From contig NC_092672.1 of assembly GCF_964355755.1 (NCBI RefSeq), positions 32,544,501 to 32,608,500 on the forward strand: a stretch of 64,000 nucleotides of DNA, in the 5' to 3' direction. Below the pieces are notes generated by a model, which worked only from the letters and a program-made list of their open reading frames with translations, did not search any database and was not told the DNA's origin. The stretch comes from Antedon mediterranea (Eukaryota; Echinodermata; Crinoidea; Comatulida; Antedonidae). The translations under genes were made by a program, and so were the position numbers. Below, piece by piece: positions 53,901-64,000 of this stretch. Each line of letters opens with the position of its first letter. Position 1 is the first letter of the stretch.

Positions 53901-56900
53901 TGGCATGAGGTGAATGATGAAAGTAATTTCTAAAGTAATGGTATTAAAAAAACATTTAGAATACATGACAAATTTTTTTTTCGTACGCAAATAAAAAAAA
54001 AGAAAAGTACTATTTAACAATCATTAAATAGTGGGTACTATTCCACGCCATGTGACCCACAATCGTCCAATTAAATCATATCAAAACTAACCTGAGAATC
54101 TTTTAACACAAGGCCTTCTAATCCCTCCTGAAATACTTCTGTTAACAGCCCAGCCAGTTGTTCATGTTTCTGATAAGAGAAAGACAAAATAGTAAGATTT
54201 GTAAATACAGTCAACTCTCCCAATACCACACTTTCCCAAATTTCTTTTTACCCTTAAAAAACACATCCGAATATCAGACATTCTGGGAAACCAGACATAT
54301 TTGGTCAGTCCTAAGGTGTCTGGTATTGGAATATAATAAACTTTGTATAAAAATAAATAAAACAAAAACACTCAGTGCACTGGTTATATAAAAGTAAAAG
54401 AATAGAAAATGTGTATTTACAGTTAGCTCATGCATCTCTGAGAACATTATTCGGCCTGGAATTGGTGTAATGTTTCTCTTTAGAAACTTTCTTCTTTCTT
54501 GTAAAGGTCTAAAAAAAAAAAAAAAAAATGAATTAAACTACATACTAATACAGTGGAATCCCTATTACAGGGACACCATTGGGAGGTGTCACCTGAATAG
54601 GAACTGGTTGTGGTGTTAAAACATTATATTTTCCTTACTTCTTTCACAGGAAAGTGTTGCTTTAACATGATGGGTGGGGTATTGCTAAACACCGCAAACC
54701 CCCGCAAACCTAAAAAAAAACATAGCAAACCCCACCGAACCAACATAAAAGTGATTGAATCATGTAGTGTACAACCCACTGAGTATATCCATGTAAAAAA
54801 ATATTACATTTCTACTGTTAACTACTTATTTTTGGGGTAAAACATCAATTTTTGGTCAAAAATGATTGCTTATTTTTAACCAAAAAATGATGTTTTATCC
54901 CCAAAAAAGTAGTTATCAGTAGAAATTTAATAATTTATATACCCAGTGGCTCGTACACTACATTATTCAATCACTTTTATGTTAGTTCGGTGGGGTTTGC
55001 TATGGTTTTTTGGAGGTTTGCGGGGTTTAGCAATACCCTGATGGGTGTCCTCTTAATGGCGGTTTCCTAAAAGAAGCGTTCTATTGTATTGTATTACATA
55101 TTTTGACTGTCATACTTTGCACTTACTTTTCCATGAGACTTTGACCATTGAAGTAAAGGCAGTCAAAGATAAATAAACAAACAGTGGCATCTTTGAAGGC
55201 ACTTTTCTTGTGAACTCCAAGAGTCCCAAAAGGAAGAATGTGGTTGTTGTTATCAACTAGAAGAATCTAGAAATTAATAAATTTGATCAAGAAATTTTAC
55301 TGATGAGATATTGTTCATACAGTATCTAATTTTACAGTAGTTAATATTTATTGTCCCCCTAAAAAAAAATTTTTTTTTAAATTTTTTGTGTAATATGCCA
55401 TTTTAATGTCACTTAATAGTTACTCACTTTGACCAAAAACTGGTTTGAAAAAAAGATTTACCTGATTAAAAATGTAATGCAAAAAATACTTACATTGTTT
55501 TGGTTAAAATTTACCATTTTGTTTGTCTTTTTATAAGTGAAATAATTTTTTTTTTATAGAAGTGAATAATTTTATTAAAACTGCAAAATGGCCTATTTAG
55601 AGTCTGGTTTTGTTAATCTTCATTTTTCATGTTTTTTTACATCATGTTTCTGTACTGTAGCTGATCAATGAACAATGTTCATATTGGCAATTCTCACCAT
55701 ATGACATAAAACACAATTTAAGTGCAACAGTAGGGGACACTTTCAGGACCTAACATAAGTGTCCCCTTAATAGGGGTTGGATATAGTGTTAACAAATATT
55801 TTGTTCCTCAAGAAAGTGTCCCCTGAATAGGTGTTCTCTGAATAGAGGTTTCCCCTGATAAGAGGTATTTCCTGAATAGGGGTATCCCATGAATAGGGGT
55901 AGAACGCAAGTGTTAAAATATGTATTGTTCTTCATTTATTTCACAAGTGTCCCCTGAATAGGGGTGTCCCAATGGATAGGTTCTACTGTAGTAGATGAAG
56001 GAAAATCATCAAAATGACTAGCATACCTCACTGTCCACAATGATGCTGTCACCGTGTGGACACGCTTGCGGAAGGTAATCTTTGATGTGGGCAACCTTAT
56101 GAGGGAGCACTTGCTTAAGACTTCGACTGAAGTATTGAAATGTGTCACCACTCTTGTGTACTTGGACACGTTCTCCGTCGTACTTAATCTCAGCATAGAT
56201 TCCATTTGGGCACTTCTTGAATGCTTGTTCGACAGATCGGCACGCTTCTGCCTGCCAATGAAACAGTAATATTGTTTATTTGAATTTCTGAAGATTCTAC
56301 ATCTTTAAAAGAGTGGGGATTTGGGATGGTGATGTTTGGCTAATAATTCCATGGTCTTGGGTTCAAATTCTGTAAGATGCCAGGAGTTCTAATTATGACA
56401 GAGGACTCCTTCTAAAACAAGCATTCCAGATTAAAAAGGTTTATTCTCTGCTATGTCAGTTTTTTTTGTGGTTTTGAGATTTTTTTTAGTTTCATCTGTT
56501 TTGTTCTATAACAATAAATAACAAACTTGACTCACAAAGATTAGGTATCATGTCAAAATTACTCTACTGCAATTCAATTACTGCAGTACTACAACATGTT
56601 TACTCTTTAAAAACTGTTTATACAATTATTAATATCAAGCTTTGTTTTGGATGCATACCACTGTTTAATTGAAAACTAGACAAGAAACTAAAATCATATA
56701 TTACACCACTATAGTGAAGAAATGTAGTTACTGCAGTAGACTACTATTGACATGACCCCATTTATAAGACTGTTTATGTAGAGCATCTTGTGTCTGTTTG
56801 TGAACAGGATTGCCACCTTTAAGAAGGATACTGAATGAATTCATTTTGGTTATGCTTGGCAATTTGCCTAATAGAGAAATAAAGCTTTTATTAGCTAATA

Positions 56901-59900
56901 GTTTTTTTTAATGTAGCCAGGCCTGTTGTAGTTTCAATACAAAAGGAATAGGAACATACCAACATGGGTAAGACAGGAGTCATAAGACTAGCCTCTACGC
57001 TAAGTTTCTTGGTCATACCAGGTACTCCATTAGAGGCTAACTTGTTCCTTTGAACTCTTTCTACAAGGTCCTTTAGATTACGTGATGCTTTGAATGCTTC
57101 ATGGGCATTTGGGGCGAGGCCTTCAAGACTAGAGGAAGAACAATATATTATTTGTTATCTTGATTAATAAAAAAGTCTTCATTCAATCAAATACAAAGGA
57201 ATTGTTGCTTTTTTAAGCTCTGTTTACACTATCAAAATAGTTTGACAAAAAAATGTGATGTGCCGAAATATGGTAGTGATATGCCCAAATATGGCAGTGA
57301 TATGACATCACGTGATATGAAAGCAGCATTAAGCAATCGCGTGCAAACAAGGATACTCAAATAAATACGGCTATTCAATGGAGCGCCCTTCTACTTACAT
57401 GTGTTTAGCTCCTGCATTAATACGCACATCATGCATGATCAATCGTATATACATCTTGAGATCGTTTGCAGTACAGCAATTTGTAATCCTAGTCAGCTCC
57501 CGCTGTTGATCTAACTCTCGCGTTAAGTTCGCCATTTTGTTGAGGGCTTCGTCTACACCTTGTAATGTAAGAATGCTTTTGTTTGATGGCGTAACGCAAG
57601 GACTTTGAACGAAGAATTTACGTACGGTCTCGGAGGGATCCCCTTGGTCAAGATCTTCAACCATTTCTTCAAGATTTGTTCCAAGAATCTAAAATTGTCA
57701 TAAAATCACAATTATACATACAGCGAGTCAAATGGCCGAGCGGTTAAGACAGGGGCGCCGTTTACCGTACCTAAAGAGCCAACAACATCGGCAAGGGTTC
57801 GAGGCCGACTCGCTCCTAGTTCTGGTGGTGGAACAAGTCTTTTTGGATAAGGACTATAAACCGTAGGTCCAGTGTACACAGTTATAACCTGTGTGCACTT
57901 TAAAGAACCCAGTTCATCATTCGAAAAGAGTAGGGGGTTACCCTGGTGAACTGGTTCACAAAATAGCCCCTGTATCAGGGGGATTACCACCTATCTGATA
58001 GGACAGTGATTAATTCACTATTGGTAATCCTTGGCCACATTGCCTAAAGACATAAAATAAAAAAAAATAAATATTTCTTTTCAAGCAGGCTTTATTTCTT
58101 TGAAAATTGCAACAATTAAATGTAAAGATATATTGTCCTCATGAAAAAATATTTGTAATGTTTTTGTTGAATATGCGATTTTAATGTCACATAATAGTTA
58201 TTCACTTTGACCAAAAATAGGATAACAAAAAATTCTTTACCTGAAAAAACTTTAATTTAAAGCAAAAAAGGCAAATGGACTGGAAGTCAATGTGTTTTTG
58301 GTTGAATTTAACTGTTTACTTTGTGCATTTAAAAAGTTTTTTATTCTATGGAAATGATTAATTTTATTATAAATGTGAAATGGCCTATTTAAAGTCATTT
58401 TTTTATTAATCTTAATTTTTAATGTTTTTGAAGGACAATACCTGTACATCTTTAACAGAAGGAAACTCCAAAATGATAGCAACATTTGAGAAGGAAACTT
58501 TTAATAAATGCATACGGCAGCAATAAGGTGATATTATGTAGCATTTTGCTATGCTACACTGGTAAAAATATTCCCTGCAATAATGCTGTATTAACTAATT
58601 GGTCAACTGGAAAAATGTAAAAATCTGCATGGGTGAATTTTTAAAATAGTATACAGTATACATAACAGTATCTACAGTAAAAATATTTACTTTACCTGAC
58701 TAAATAATTTAGCTATTTGTTTACTGTTGATATGGTAAACTTGCTTGACCACGCCCGGTAACAATAGCTTTAAGAGAAGGTATGTGTTGCCTTGGAAACC
58801 ATCTGTAAACAAGTTTAGTAAACAACATTCTTTACTTTACAAAATAACATTGAGCAATGTTGAAATAACCACACTTATTTTTTGACAGTAGTGAATCAAA
58901 ACAGGGCATCATATTTTTGTTTAAACGATTTTTCGTAATGTTATAACAATAGAAATTATAAAGAATAGAAATTTTAAACCTGTAGCTACACTTTAAAAAC
59001 ACAATCCTACAGTAAAAACACAATATATGAAGAGGCAACAAAAAATGGGACCAACTACTTACTCCCAGTTGACCCATTCTTCAAATAGTCTGACACAAGT
59101 TTGGTCTTTCCAAGATAACTTGACTCGTCTGCGATTTTGGCACACAGCTTACGGAATTCTCGGAACGAGTTGTCAGGGTGATCTTTACCCCCTGACCCAT
59201 AATTTGATTCGGAACTGGAATTTGAAGATGAAGGTGGTGCGCCTGAAGATGAAGCCAGTGCACTGGATGAAGACGGACCTCTGCTACTACTACCTAAAAA
59301 GTAAAAACAAACCTTTGCAGAATATCATCATATCTTATTGTTTTTAAATAACTTTATCTAGATTATACTGGCCCACTTGAGACACACTGACCCACGACAG
59401 GAATAAATGGCACAAAATAGCAGAACACGCCGTGTTTAATGACGATGAAGCATATTTATATATCTAGATCCAAGTTCAAGGCTAATTTTTTTCTGGTATT
59501 TTCATCCAACAAAACAGATCTATTAATTATAATAATAAATAAAATAATATACATATATTCTAGGTTTCAATTTTAAGCTTTATTATAAACAAAACATACC
59601 TGTACTCGAGGCAGCTGCTTTTTTTGTTGGTGATACTACCTTCATGTCAGAGGTCAACTTAGCCTGGACGACCTTCTTCTTACCTGGTGACTTAGCACTA
59701 AGTTTGATACATAATTCTGTGTGGAAAAAGAAACTGCAATATATCAACAACAAAACATTACAGCATAGTGGACTGGAATAACATTGTGAAACTAAATCCA
59801 TTCTAAGCCTGTAGTCAGGGGGGTTTGTAGGATTCGAAAACTCCTCTTTTTCCTGAAATGCCCTTTTCAAACAAGGATCATCAGCGAAAGTTAGGCCTAA

Positions 59901-60660
59901 CTTATTCAACTTTTGTACAATCCTATACTGTACCTAACCAGCAGACGAATCACTTTCATCACCATATATTTATGGAAATACGCTAGAGCATTTATTACTA
60001 TTATCTACTAGGCAGTACTGTAGGCCTAAATTTAATTGTTGTTCAGTTGCTTATGCTAGTACTTGTCCCCTTGTGAGGAAAAAAGAATCCCCTGTAAACA
60101 TCCTGGCTACGGGCTTGCATCCCCTTAGACTAACCTTCAATATGTTTCTTGATAATGTCTTTCTCTTGATCTTCCATATCAGAATATCCCTCCAAATCTG
60201 TCGTGCATTCGATCTTTTTCGTGTTTGCACGCGCCTTCAGAAACGACTCGAAAATACAGTTTATATGATGGTACTGTTTCATGTCAGAACCATCGTCACT
60301 GAAAGGATTCGGGACAAGTTTTGCTATTCGTGGACTCTTCTTTTCAATCCCCTGCTTGCAACGTTTGCACTTTGATGTCCCAAGTCTTGCGTAATCAACA
60401 GAGTATCGTGTATTTGCCATTTTGAGTTTAAAATGAATACTTGAATAATCAAATTGTTTGCTTTTCGAAAATGTTAATTGAGTAAGTAAGCTTTGTGGAA
60501 TAAATTTTACGTTATTAAAATTATCATTATCATTTGTTATGAAATGATCTTTGTGAAAATTTGTTAATCTGCATTCCCAAACATTGGGAAGAAAGATTCT
60601 TATATTGTCAAATGTTTTGGCAGTTGATATTTTCTTTATGGCTCTTGTGGTCAATAGCAT
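50901..60660 (-). CDS. LIG3: DNA ligase III (ATP-dependent), nuclear and probably mitochondrial
   Basis: It seals nicks in base-excision and single-strand break repair. Seventeen exons join in phase: 60660-60135, 59716-59600, 59293-59063, 58802-58696, 57688-57399, 57128-56960, 56251-56027, 55266-55127, 54508-54421, 54169-54092, 53769-53646, 53259-53045, 52673-52527, 52209-51778, 51687-51580, 51411-51253 and 50999-50901. The product is 1084 residues from ATG 60660, or 1004 from ATG 60420. Numbered from the internal start: PARP-type zinc finger (C18, C21, H52, C55), DNA-binding domain with FREFRKLCAKIAD, adenylation domain with catalytic lysine K423 in KYDGER, PFGTLGVHKK, EGLEGLVLKD, RHWLKVKKDY and an OB fold ending SIRFPRVTRMRDDKDWKSAT. 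Then come a basic linker (739-882), a PBZ finger (887-906) and a BRCT domain (919-1004, WIWECIRKRRL). Length exceeds the human protein because of the linker and the PBZ exon. Assignment to LIG3 rather than LIG1 or LIG4 rests on the zinc finger and single C-terminal BRCT. Confidence 0.97.
51253..51411 (-). CDS. LIG3: LIG3 exon 16: first part of the BRCT domain
   Basis: Starts GLLDVFTGVSVYIDASHP and ends at DSKQ before 'gtaagtt'. The last exon (50999-50901) completes the fold with SEKWIWECIRKRRL and the stop TAG. In vertebrates this BRCT binds XRCC1, so the same partnership is expected. Confidence 0.9.
51580..51687 (-). CDS. LIG3: LIG3 exon 15: PBZ-type zinc finger
   Basis: A separate 108-base, phase 0-0 exon with acceptor 'aatttcag' and donor 'gttaattg'. 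It encodes 36 residues including CQYGETCYQTNPGHRSKFSH, with spacing C-x5-C-x6-H-x5-H (C887, C893, H900, H906). That matches the PBZ motif of APLF and CHFR, including the Tyr after the first Cys, the 'CY..NP.H' core and the Phe before the last His. PBZ fingers bind poly(ADP-ribose). Because it is a symmetric exon, skipping would leave the frame intact. Confidence 0.9.
51778..52209 (-). CDS. LIG3: LIG3 exon 14: basic repeat linker
   Basis: The exon encodes 144 residues of Lys/Thr/Pro/Glu-rich linker. Five imperfect units of 12-15 residues begin with KKGTPVKVES, KKGTPVKVES, KKGTPVKEEE, KKNTPIKAEK and KKDTLSKEEN. Each of the first four has a TP-x-K site, the minimal CDK consensus. It is likely disordered and nuclear-localising. 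The antisense frames on the + strand here are shadows. Confidence 0.9.
54206..54332. mobile_element. MITE family B (copy 2), in LIG3 intron 9
   Basis: 'cagtcaactctcccaatacc' to 'ggtgtctggtattggaata', with a partly lost right end. Matches 49704-49869. Confidence 0.65.
54677..55038. mobile_element. Fold-back element with 9-bp target duplication (Mutator-like), in LIG3 intron 8
   Basis: The termini are 'gggtattgctaaac' and its exact complement. The two arms of about 180 bases pair almost throughout (for example 'catagcaaaccccaccgaac' on the left against its complement on the right). It is flanked by TGATGGGTG at 54668-54676 and 55039-55047. A 9-base duplication is typical of Mutator-like elements. 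No transposase is encoded. Confidence 0.85.
55390..55645. repeat. Dispersed repeat C (copy 1), in LIG3 intron 7
   Basis: It contains 'attttaatgtcacttaatag', 'tcactttgaccaaaaa', 'aatggcctatttagagtc' and 'gttaatcttcatttttcatg'. The same order occurs at 58160-58440, and a shorter piece at 61975-62062. Confidence 0.75.
55725..55990. repeat. GTGTCCCC-type repeat array, in LIG3 intron 7
   Basis: 'agtgtcccctgaataggggt' and shorter variants ('tttcccctgataagaggt', 'tatcccatgaataggggt') recur, followed by 'aggttctactgtag'. Same family as 2104-2331. Confidence 0.75.
57214..57312. mobile_element. MITE family A, left half (copy 15), in LIG3 intron 5
   Basis: 'ttaagctctgtttacactat' followed by the 'cccaaatatggcagtgatat' blocks; the right half is missing after 'gacatcacgtga'. 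Confidence 0.82.
57716..58060 (+). mobile_element. SINE with tRNA-derived head, best-preserved copy
   Basis: The head starts near 57723 with 'gagtcaaatggccgagcgg' (A box) and 'gggttcgaggccgactcg' (B box). The body has 'tgtgcactttaaagaaccca' and 'gggggttaccctggtgaac', and the end is 'ggccacattgcctaaagac' with an A-rich tail (aaataaaaaaaaataaat). It lies in LIG3 intron 4, antisense to LIG3. Confidence 0.85.
58160..58440. repeat. Dispersed repeat C (copy 2), in LIG3 intron 4
   Basis: 'attttaatgtcacataatag', 'tcactttgaccaaaaa' and 'aatggcctatttaaagtc' in the same order as at 55390-55645, with an extra 'aaaaggcaaatggactggaa' segment. Confidence 0.75.
60421..60660 (-). CDS. LIG3: LIG3 leader: probable mitochondrial targeting extension
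   Basis: Upstream of the zinc-finger ATG the same frame stays open for 80 codons to an ATG at 60660, preceded within three codons by an in-frame stop. The leader begins MLLTTRAIKKISTAKTF and is rich in Lys, Arg, Ser and Thr with few acidic residues at its start, as mitochondrial presequences are. Vertebrate LIG3 uses exactly this arrangement, with an 87-residue leader and an internal nuclear start. An acceptor-like 'attttgcag' lies just upstream (about 60679). Confidence 0.75.
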
Positions 60661-60679
60661 TTGTTATGAATGTACTGCA

Positions 60680-61420
60680 AAATGAGATGTAGTTTTACAT
60701 ACTTCAGTGATTCCATCAGATGTTTTTGCCTGAAAAAAAAAAGTTGTCTTGATTGCATTAATTTAAAAAGCTAATTTAGACTTTTAGAGCTTTATTTATT
60801 GAAATATTTGACAATAACATACAAATAATTATTGCAATATAAAAACAAAACTTGGGGACATGATGGTAATGTCGTTTGGACGAAATGACTCGGTAAGACG
60901 TTAGGCATAAACGTACAAGGCAACCTCTGGGCCGAAACGTCCCGGGGCGAATCATCCCTCCTCTTGCCTGAATCTTCCCTGTGATTCACTACTCTACTCT
61001 AGCTATCCTATTATGGGTAGGCCTAGGCTAGGCCTACTCTAGAGGCCAGCTAGACCTAGTATAATAAGTACAGTAAGCTTAAATTAAAAGCCTGGTCCTC
61101 TTCATTTAATGAAGCAGATAAACCTTAAAGTTCAGATAACTATGAGCAAAACATTATTAACCTTATTATCTATACTTACGAAACAAAGATTACTTTTAAA
61201 GCACATGAACAACAAAGCATGTACCCTTTCCGCCGGCCGTCTGCTCGCTTGGGGTGGTAGCGCCCTCAGTTTTTGTAAAAATGACGACGGACAAAAAGAA
61301 ACAGAAAGAACCCGCTCTATCTTGCCGCGGCCTTTAAAAGCTGGAAACTGTTAAACGTCGTATTGTTAAACAATCATCAAATCTCCCTGCCTATGTATAA
61401 ATCGTAGCGGCGCATTTCAT
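60680..61420. promoter_or_regulatory. LIG3 upstream region
   Basis: The 5' end of LIG3 transcription should lie here. CG dinucleotides cluster around 60880-60960 (gggccgaaacgtcccggggc) and 61220-61420 (ccgccggccgtctgctcgct). A short open stretch at 61281 on the + strand (MTTDKKKQKEPALS, then a stop at 18 codons) has no donor and is probably chance. Confidence 0.3.
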
Positions 61421-61423
61421 CGT

Positions 61424-61533
61424 CGAGCTGTCTACACTTCAACTTTATGTGACACAAAAATGTGATTAAAACACTACCATATTTGGGCACATCAAACTTT
61501 TTTTGTCCAACTAGTTTGATATGTAGACAGAGC
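61424..61533. mobile_element. MITE family A (copy 16)
   Basis: 'gagctgtctacacttcaact' to 'gatatgtagacagagc', shortened in the centre. Confidence 0.75.
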
Positions 61534-61592
61534 AGTATACAATTTGACAATAATGTATCAAAAACTCCCCATAATACAATTATAGTTATTTT

Positions 61593-61711
61593 AAAGCCTA
61601 CACTGTCAAACTAGTTTACTAGTACCCAAATATGGTAGTGATATGATATCATGTATCATTATCATGGGCACATCACATTTTGTCAATAAAGTTTGATAGT
61701 AGACAGAGCTT
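61593..61711. mobile_element. MITE family A (copy 17)
   Basis: 'aaagcctacactgtcaaac' to 'gatagtagacagagctttta', 60 bases from copy 16. Confidence 0.75.
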
Positions 61712-63210
61712 TTATTCTCAGCTGTTTGCTTTACGTAAGTGTATATACCGTACGAGAACTAATATAAGATGTAGTGGGAATTGAACTCGAACAGAAACAA
61801 GGCAATTCGACTTGATTAGAAATAAAATAACTTTAATATTGCTTTCAAACATTGTTAGGCCTCCTACAAATGATGTTGTGATCTGCTTATCTTCTTCTGG
61901 TGGCAATTGAGTTTAAATAGATTAGTATCTCTCTCTAAACTTAATACTGGATGAATGACAATATACATATCCGTGTCACAATACTTATTCACTTTGCCAA
62001 AAATTGGATTGAAAAAACAAAAGATTTAGCTGAAAAACTGTAATTTAAAGCAAAAAGCTACCAGCCATTGGGTTATTGATTCGTCTACTTCTAACTTCAT
62101 AGTTGAAGGCTACTGCTCCACTAAGGGTCCCATTGTGACATCGGCAGCCAACTACGGCGCCAATACGTCTGTCTATACTACGACAGTGTGTATGTAGTAT
62201 GAATGAACCACTACACCGGGATGCGATTTTTTTTTTCGTACATAAGTTGGGGACCCCATCATGAAACGTCACAAAATAAACATGAATAATTCATCAGTTA
62301 AATTTTCTTGTTCCGTGTGCACCCAAGCGTATAGCAACAAGAAGTGATTACACAAGTGCGGTACGATTCTAGGCCTATCTCCGCTGATTTCATAATAGAA
62401 TAGCGGAGTTTTGTGCAATTGCATGTTGCTGCAGACTGTCCGCCATGCGGTATGTCTACTAGAGGGAGTTTGTGTCCGCCAACCGGTACCTTGTCAAATT
62501 GCCCGACGATTCCATTTTACAGTGGGTAATTACTGTAACTAGTACAATAGCCTGGCGATTCCATTTTACAGTGGGTAATTATTGTATCTACAGTGTGGTA
62601 GAGCGTCAATTACTCGTATTGGTATTACTTATACTGGTATTTGATATACTGTGTGTAGTTTTTTGTTCTTTTTAATTAATAAATGACCTTTTACAATTGT
62701 CTATTGTGATTTTTTTAAACATTGACGAATTAGAAAATATTGGCAACAGAGGGCGCTATTATGAGGAGCCATAATGAAAGAGTAAGTAATACGACCAAAG
62801 ATTTTAAAATCTCTCTGGTAGTGGTACAGTTACACTGTTCTACAATTTTAGTATCCCGTAACAGAGTAAACCCCCTATTGAATTACAACAATAATACGTT
62901 GCATGCTCCTACGAAATGTACGCATGTTTTGGGAGATACAGAATATTTTAGCTTAGTTAACATTTTAGATATCCCGACAGTTTTGTCTAAGTACTCTCAC
63001 ATGCATTGATGAAGGGCTATTCATAAACTCATACTCATATATAACTCATTATAAGCCTATGATTATTCATTATTATTATTAAATATTGTTATTATTATTA
63101 TCTTGCACCCTATATAGCTCTCCGAATTTTATCTATAATTATAATTATTGTTTAATCTTAAGTTGTTTTAGGCCCATGTGACATTATGTTTAATTGTTTA
63201 TTATTATTTT
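61712..63210. other. Noncoding stretch
   Basis: It contains a fragment of repeat C (61975-62062) and a short direct repeat 'gcgattccattttacagtgg' near 62507 and 62557. The frames at 62045 (-), 62472 and 62740 (+) have no recognisable family or splice context. The 'agagggcgctatt' word near 62748 recurs in many invertebrate repeats. Confidence 0.4.
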
Positions 63211-63214
63211 TACA

Positions 63215-64000
63215 AAGGAAAACGGACTTGGATTGGGAGGGGGGGGGGGTGGAGTTCATGTTTGGTCGATAATATGTTAAACGGAGGGGGTAGGAGGGGG
63301 AATGGTGTCAATGGATATGCCTACATCGTGTGTAACTCTAACAGTGTCCGCCAGAAAGAGCTTTTAAGGGCTTCTTTACATTATTTTATATTTACATTTA
63401 TATGGATCAATTACAAATTATAACAGGCAACAGGTACGTTATGATACATAAACATCAGATAAGCCGTTGATTTCATCGCCCAAAAACGTGCCAATATTTG
63501 TTATAACGTAAAAGATATCCCAACTATCCACTAAAGAGAGAGTTTATTAAATTACAATATTCTGTCACCGAAAAAAATATGATATACATTTAATTTTTTT
63601 AATGTGATAGGCCTACTTCCAGACGGTTAAAAATTATGAGTCTTGACTATACATCGTACCGTTTTTGAATGTCCGTTTAAAAATAGCAGAGAAATGCAGT
63701 TTGTTTTAATATATAGGCCTAAAGATATAGGCCTAATATGCAGTTTGTCCACCAGAGAGAGTTTTTGGACGGGCCTAAGTTCTTTTTTAACCAAATAATT
63801 TGTCTGGTTGTGATCGTGTATTTGAGCTTGGATGGGGAGGGGGCGTTAGTTCATGTTTAGTCGATATGTTGAACGGAGGGTGCGGGGGGCGGGGGTATGG
63901 TGTGAAGGGATAAGCCTACACCGTGTGTAACTGAATTGTCCGCCAGAGAGATTTAAAGGGCATCTTTACATAAATTTGTATTTAGTACATTTATATGGAT
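63215..64000. repeat. Direct repeat, about 600-base spacing, running off the window
   Basis: Copy 1 (63215-63412) and copy 2 (63815-64000) share a G-rich start, 'gttcatgttt.gtcgat', 'acggaggg', 'gtgtgtaact', 'gtccgccaga' and 'catttatatggat'. Copy 2 reaches the window end, so the array may continue. Confidence 0.8.

Noticed and set aside
57723-57815. A tRNA-Leu or tRNA-Ser gene
   Set aside because: A and B boxes are good, but the acceptor stem does not close and the head is fused to a shared body and A-rich tail with two other copies in the window. It is a SINE.
60073-60375. A 100-codon + strand frame
   Set aside because: Antisense to the LIG3 zinc-finger exon, which has clear family residues on the other strand.
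62045-62272. A Cys/His-containing 75-codon - strand frame resembling a zinc-binding peptide
   Set aside because: Cys and His spacing fits no finger, no splice sites fit, and part of it overlaps dispersed repeat C.

Overview
This window is AT-rich nuclear DNA of an animal. Genes are interrupted by short GT-AG exons, coding density is low, and transposon debris and tandem repeats fill most of the space. The conserved genes are clearly metazoan. The repeat style (many copies of one short palindromic MITE, a tRNA-headed SINE, a Helentron-like array) would fit a marine invertebrate, perhaps an echinoderm, but nothing here fixes the species.

Two genes can be read completely. CAPZB (F-actin capping protein beta subunit) lies on the + strand, 39498-47210, in 8 coding exons encoding 273 residues. 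LIG3 (DNA ligase III) lies on the - strand, 60660-50901, in 17 coding exons, all in phase. It encodes 1084 residues from an upstream ATG with a mitochondrial-type leader, or 1004 from an internal ATG at the PARP-type zinc finger. The two genes converge, with about 3.7 kb between their stop codons. The standout observation is a separate 36-codon exon in LIG3 that encodes a perfect PBZ (poly(ADP-ribose)-binding) zinc-finger spacing just before the BRCT domain. Human LIG3, as I know it, has no such module.

Two further genes on the - strand are partial. Exons at 11304-7338 encode a tyrosine- and acid-rich protein with an SH3-like end resembling the FYB/ADAP adaptor type, and one exon is present in three tandem copies. 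A first coding exon of 68 codons at 30763-30560 belongs to a gene I do not recognise.

Layout: 1-7.3 kb is noncoding repeats; 7.3-11.3 kb the FYB-like gene; 11.37-15.29 kb a 3.9 kb DNA transposon with about 0.6 kb terminal inverted repeats, TTAA flanks and a broken C2H2 zinc-finger gene; 17.4-18.4 kb a G-rich 38-bp minisatellite; 23.4-27.8 kb three head-to-tail Helentron-like units; 31.9-34.4 kb a duplication carrying a 31-bp minisatellite; 36.6-37.8 kb a 46-48-bp repeat and a long GATA array; 39.5-47.2 kb CAPZB, with a triplicated intronic segment whose extra copies have lost the coding exons; 50.9-60.7 kb LIG3; 61-64 kb repeats. One palindromic MITE family (ends AGCTCTGTCTACACT) appears about 17 times. 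No rRNA gene, convincing tRNA gene, CRISPR array or viral gene was seen.
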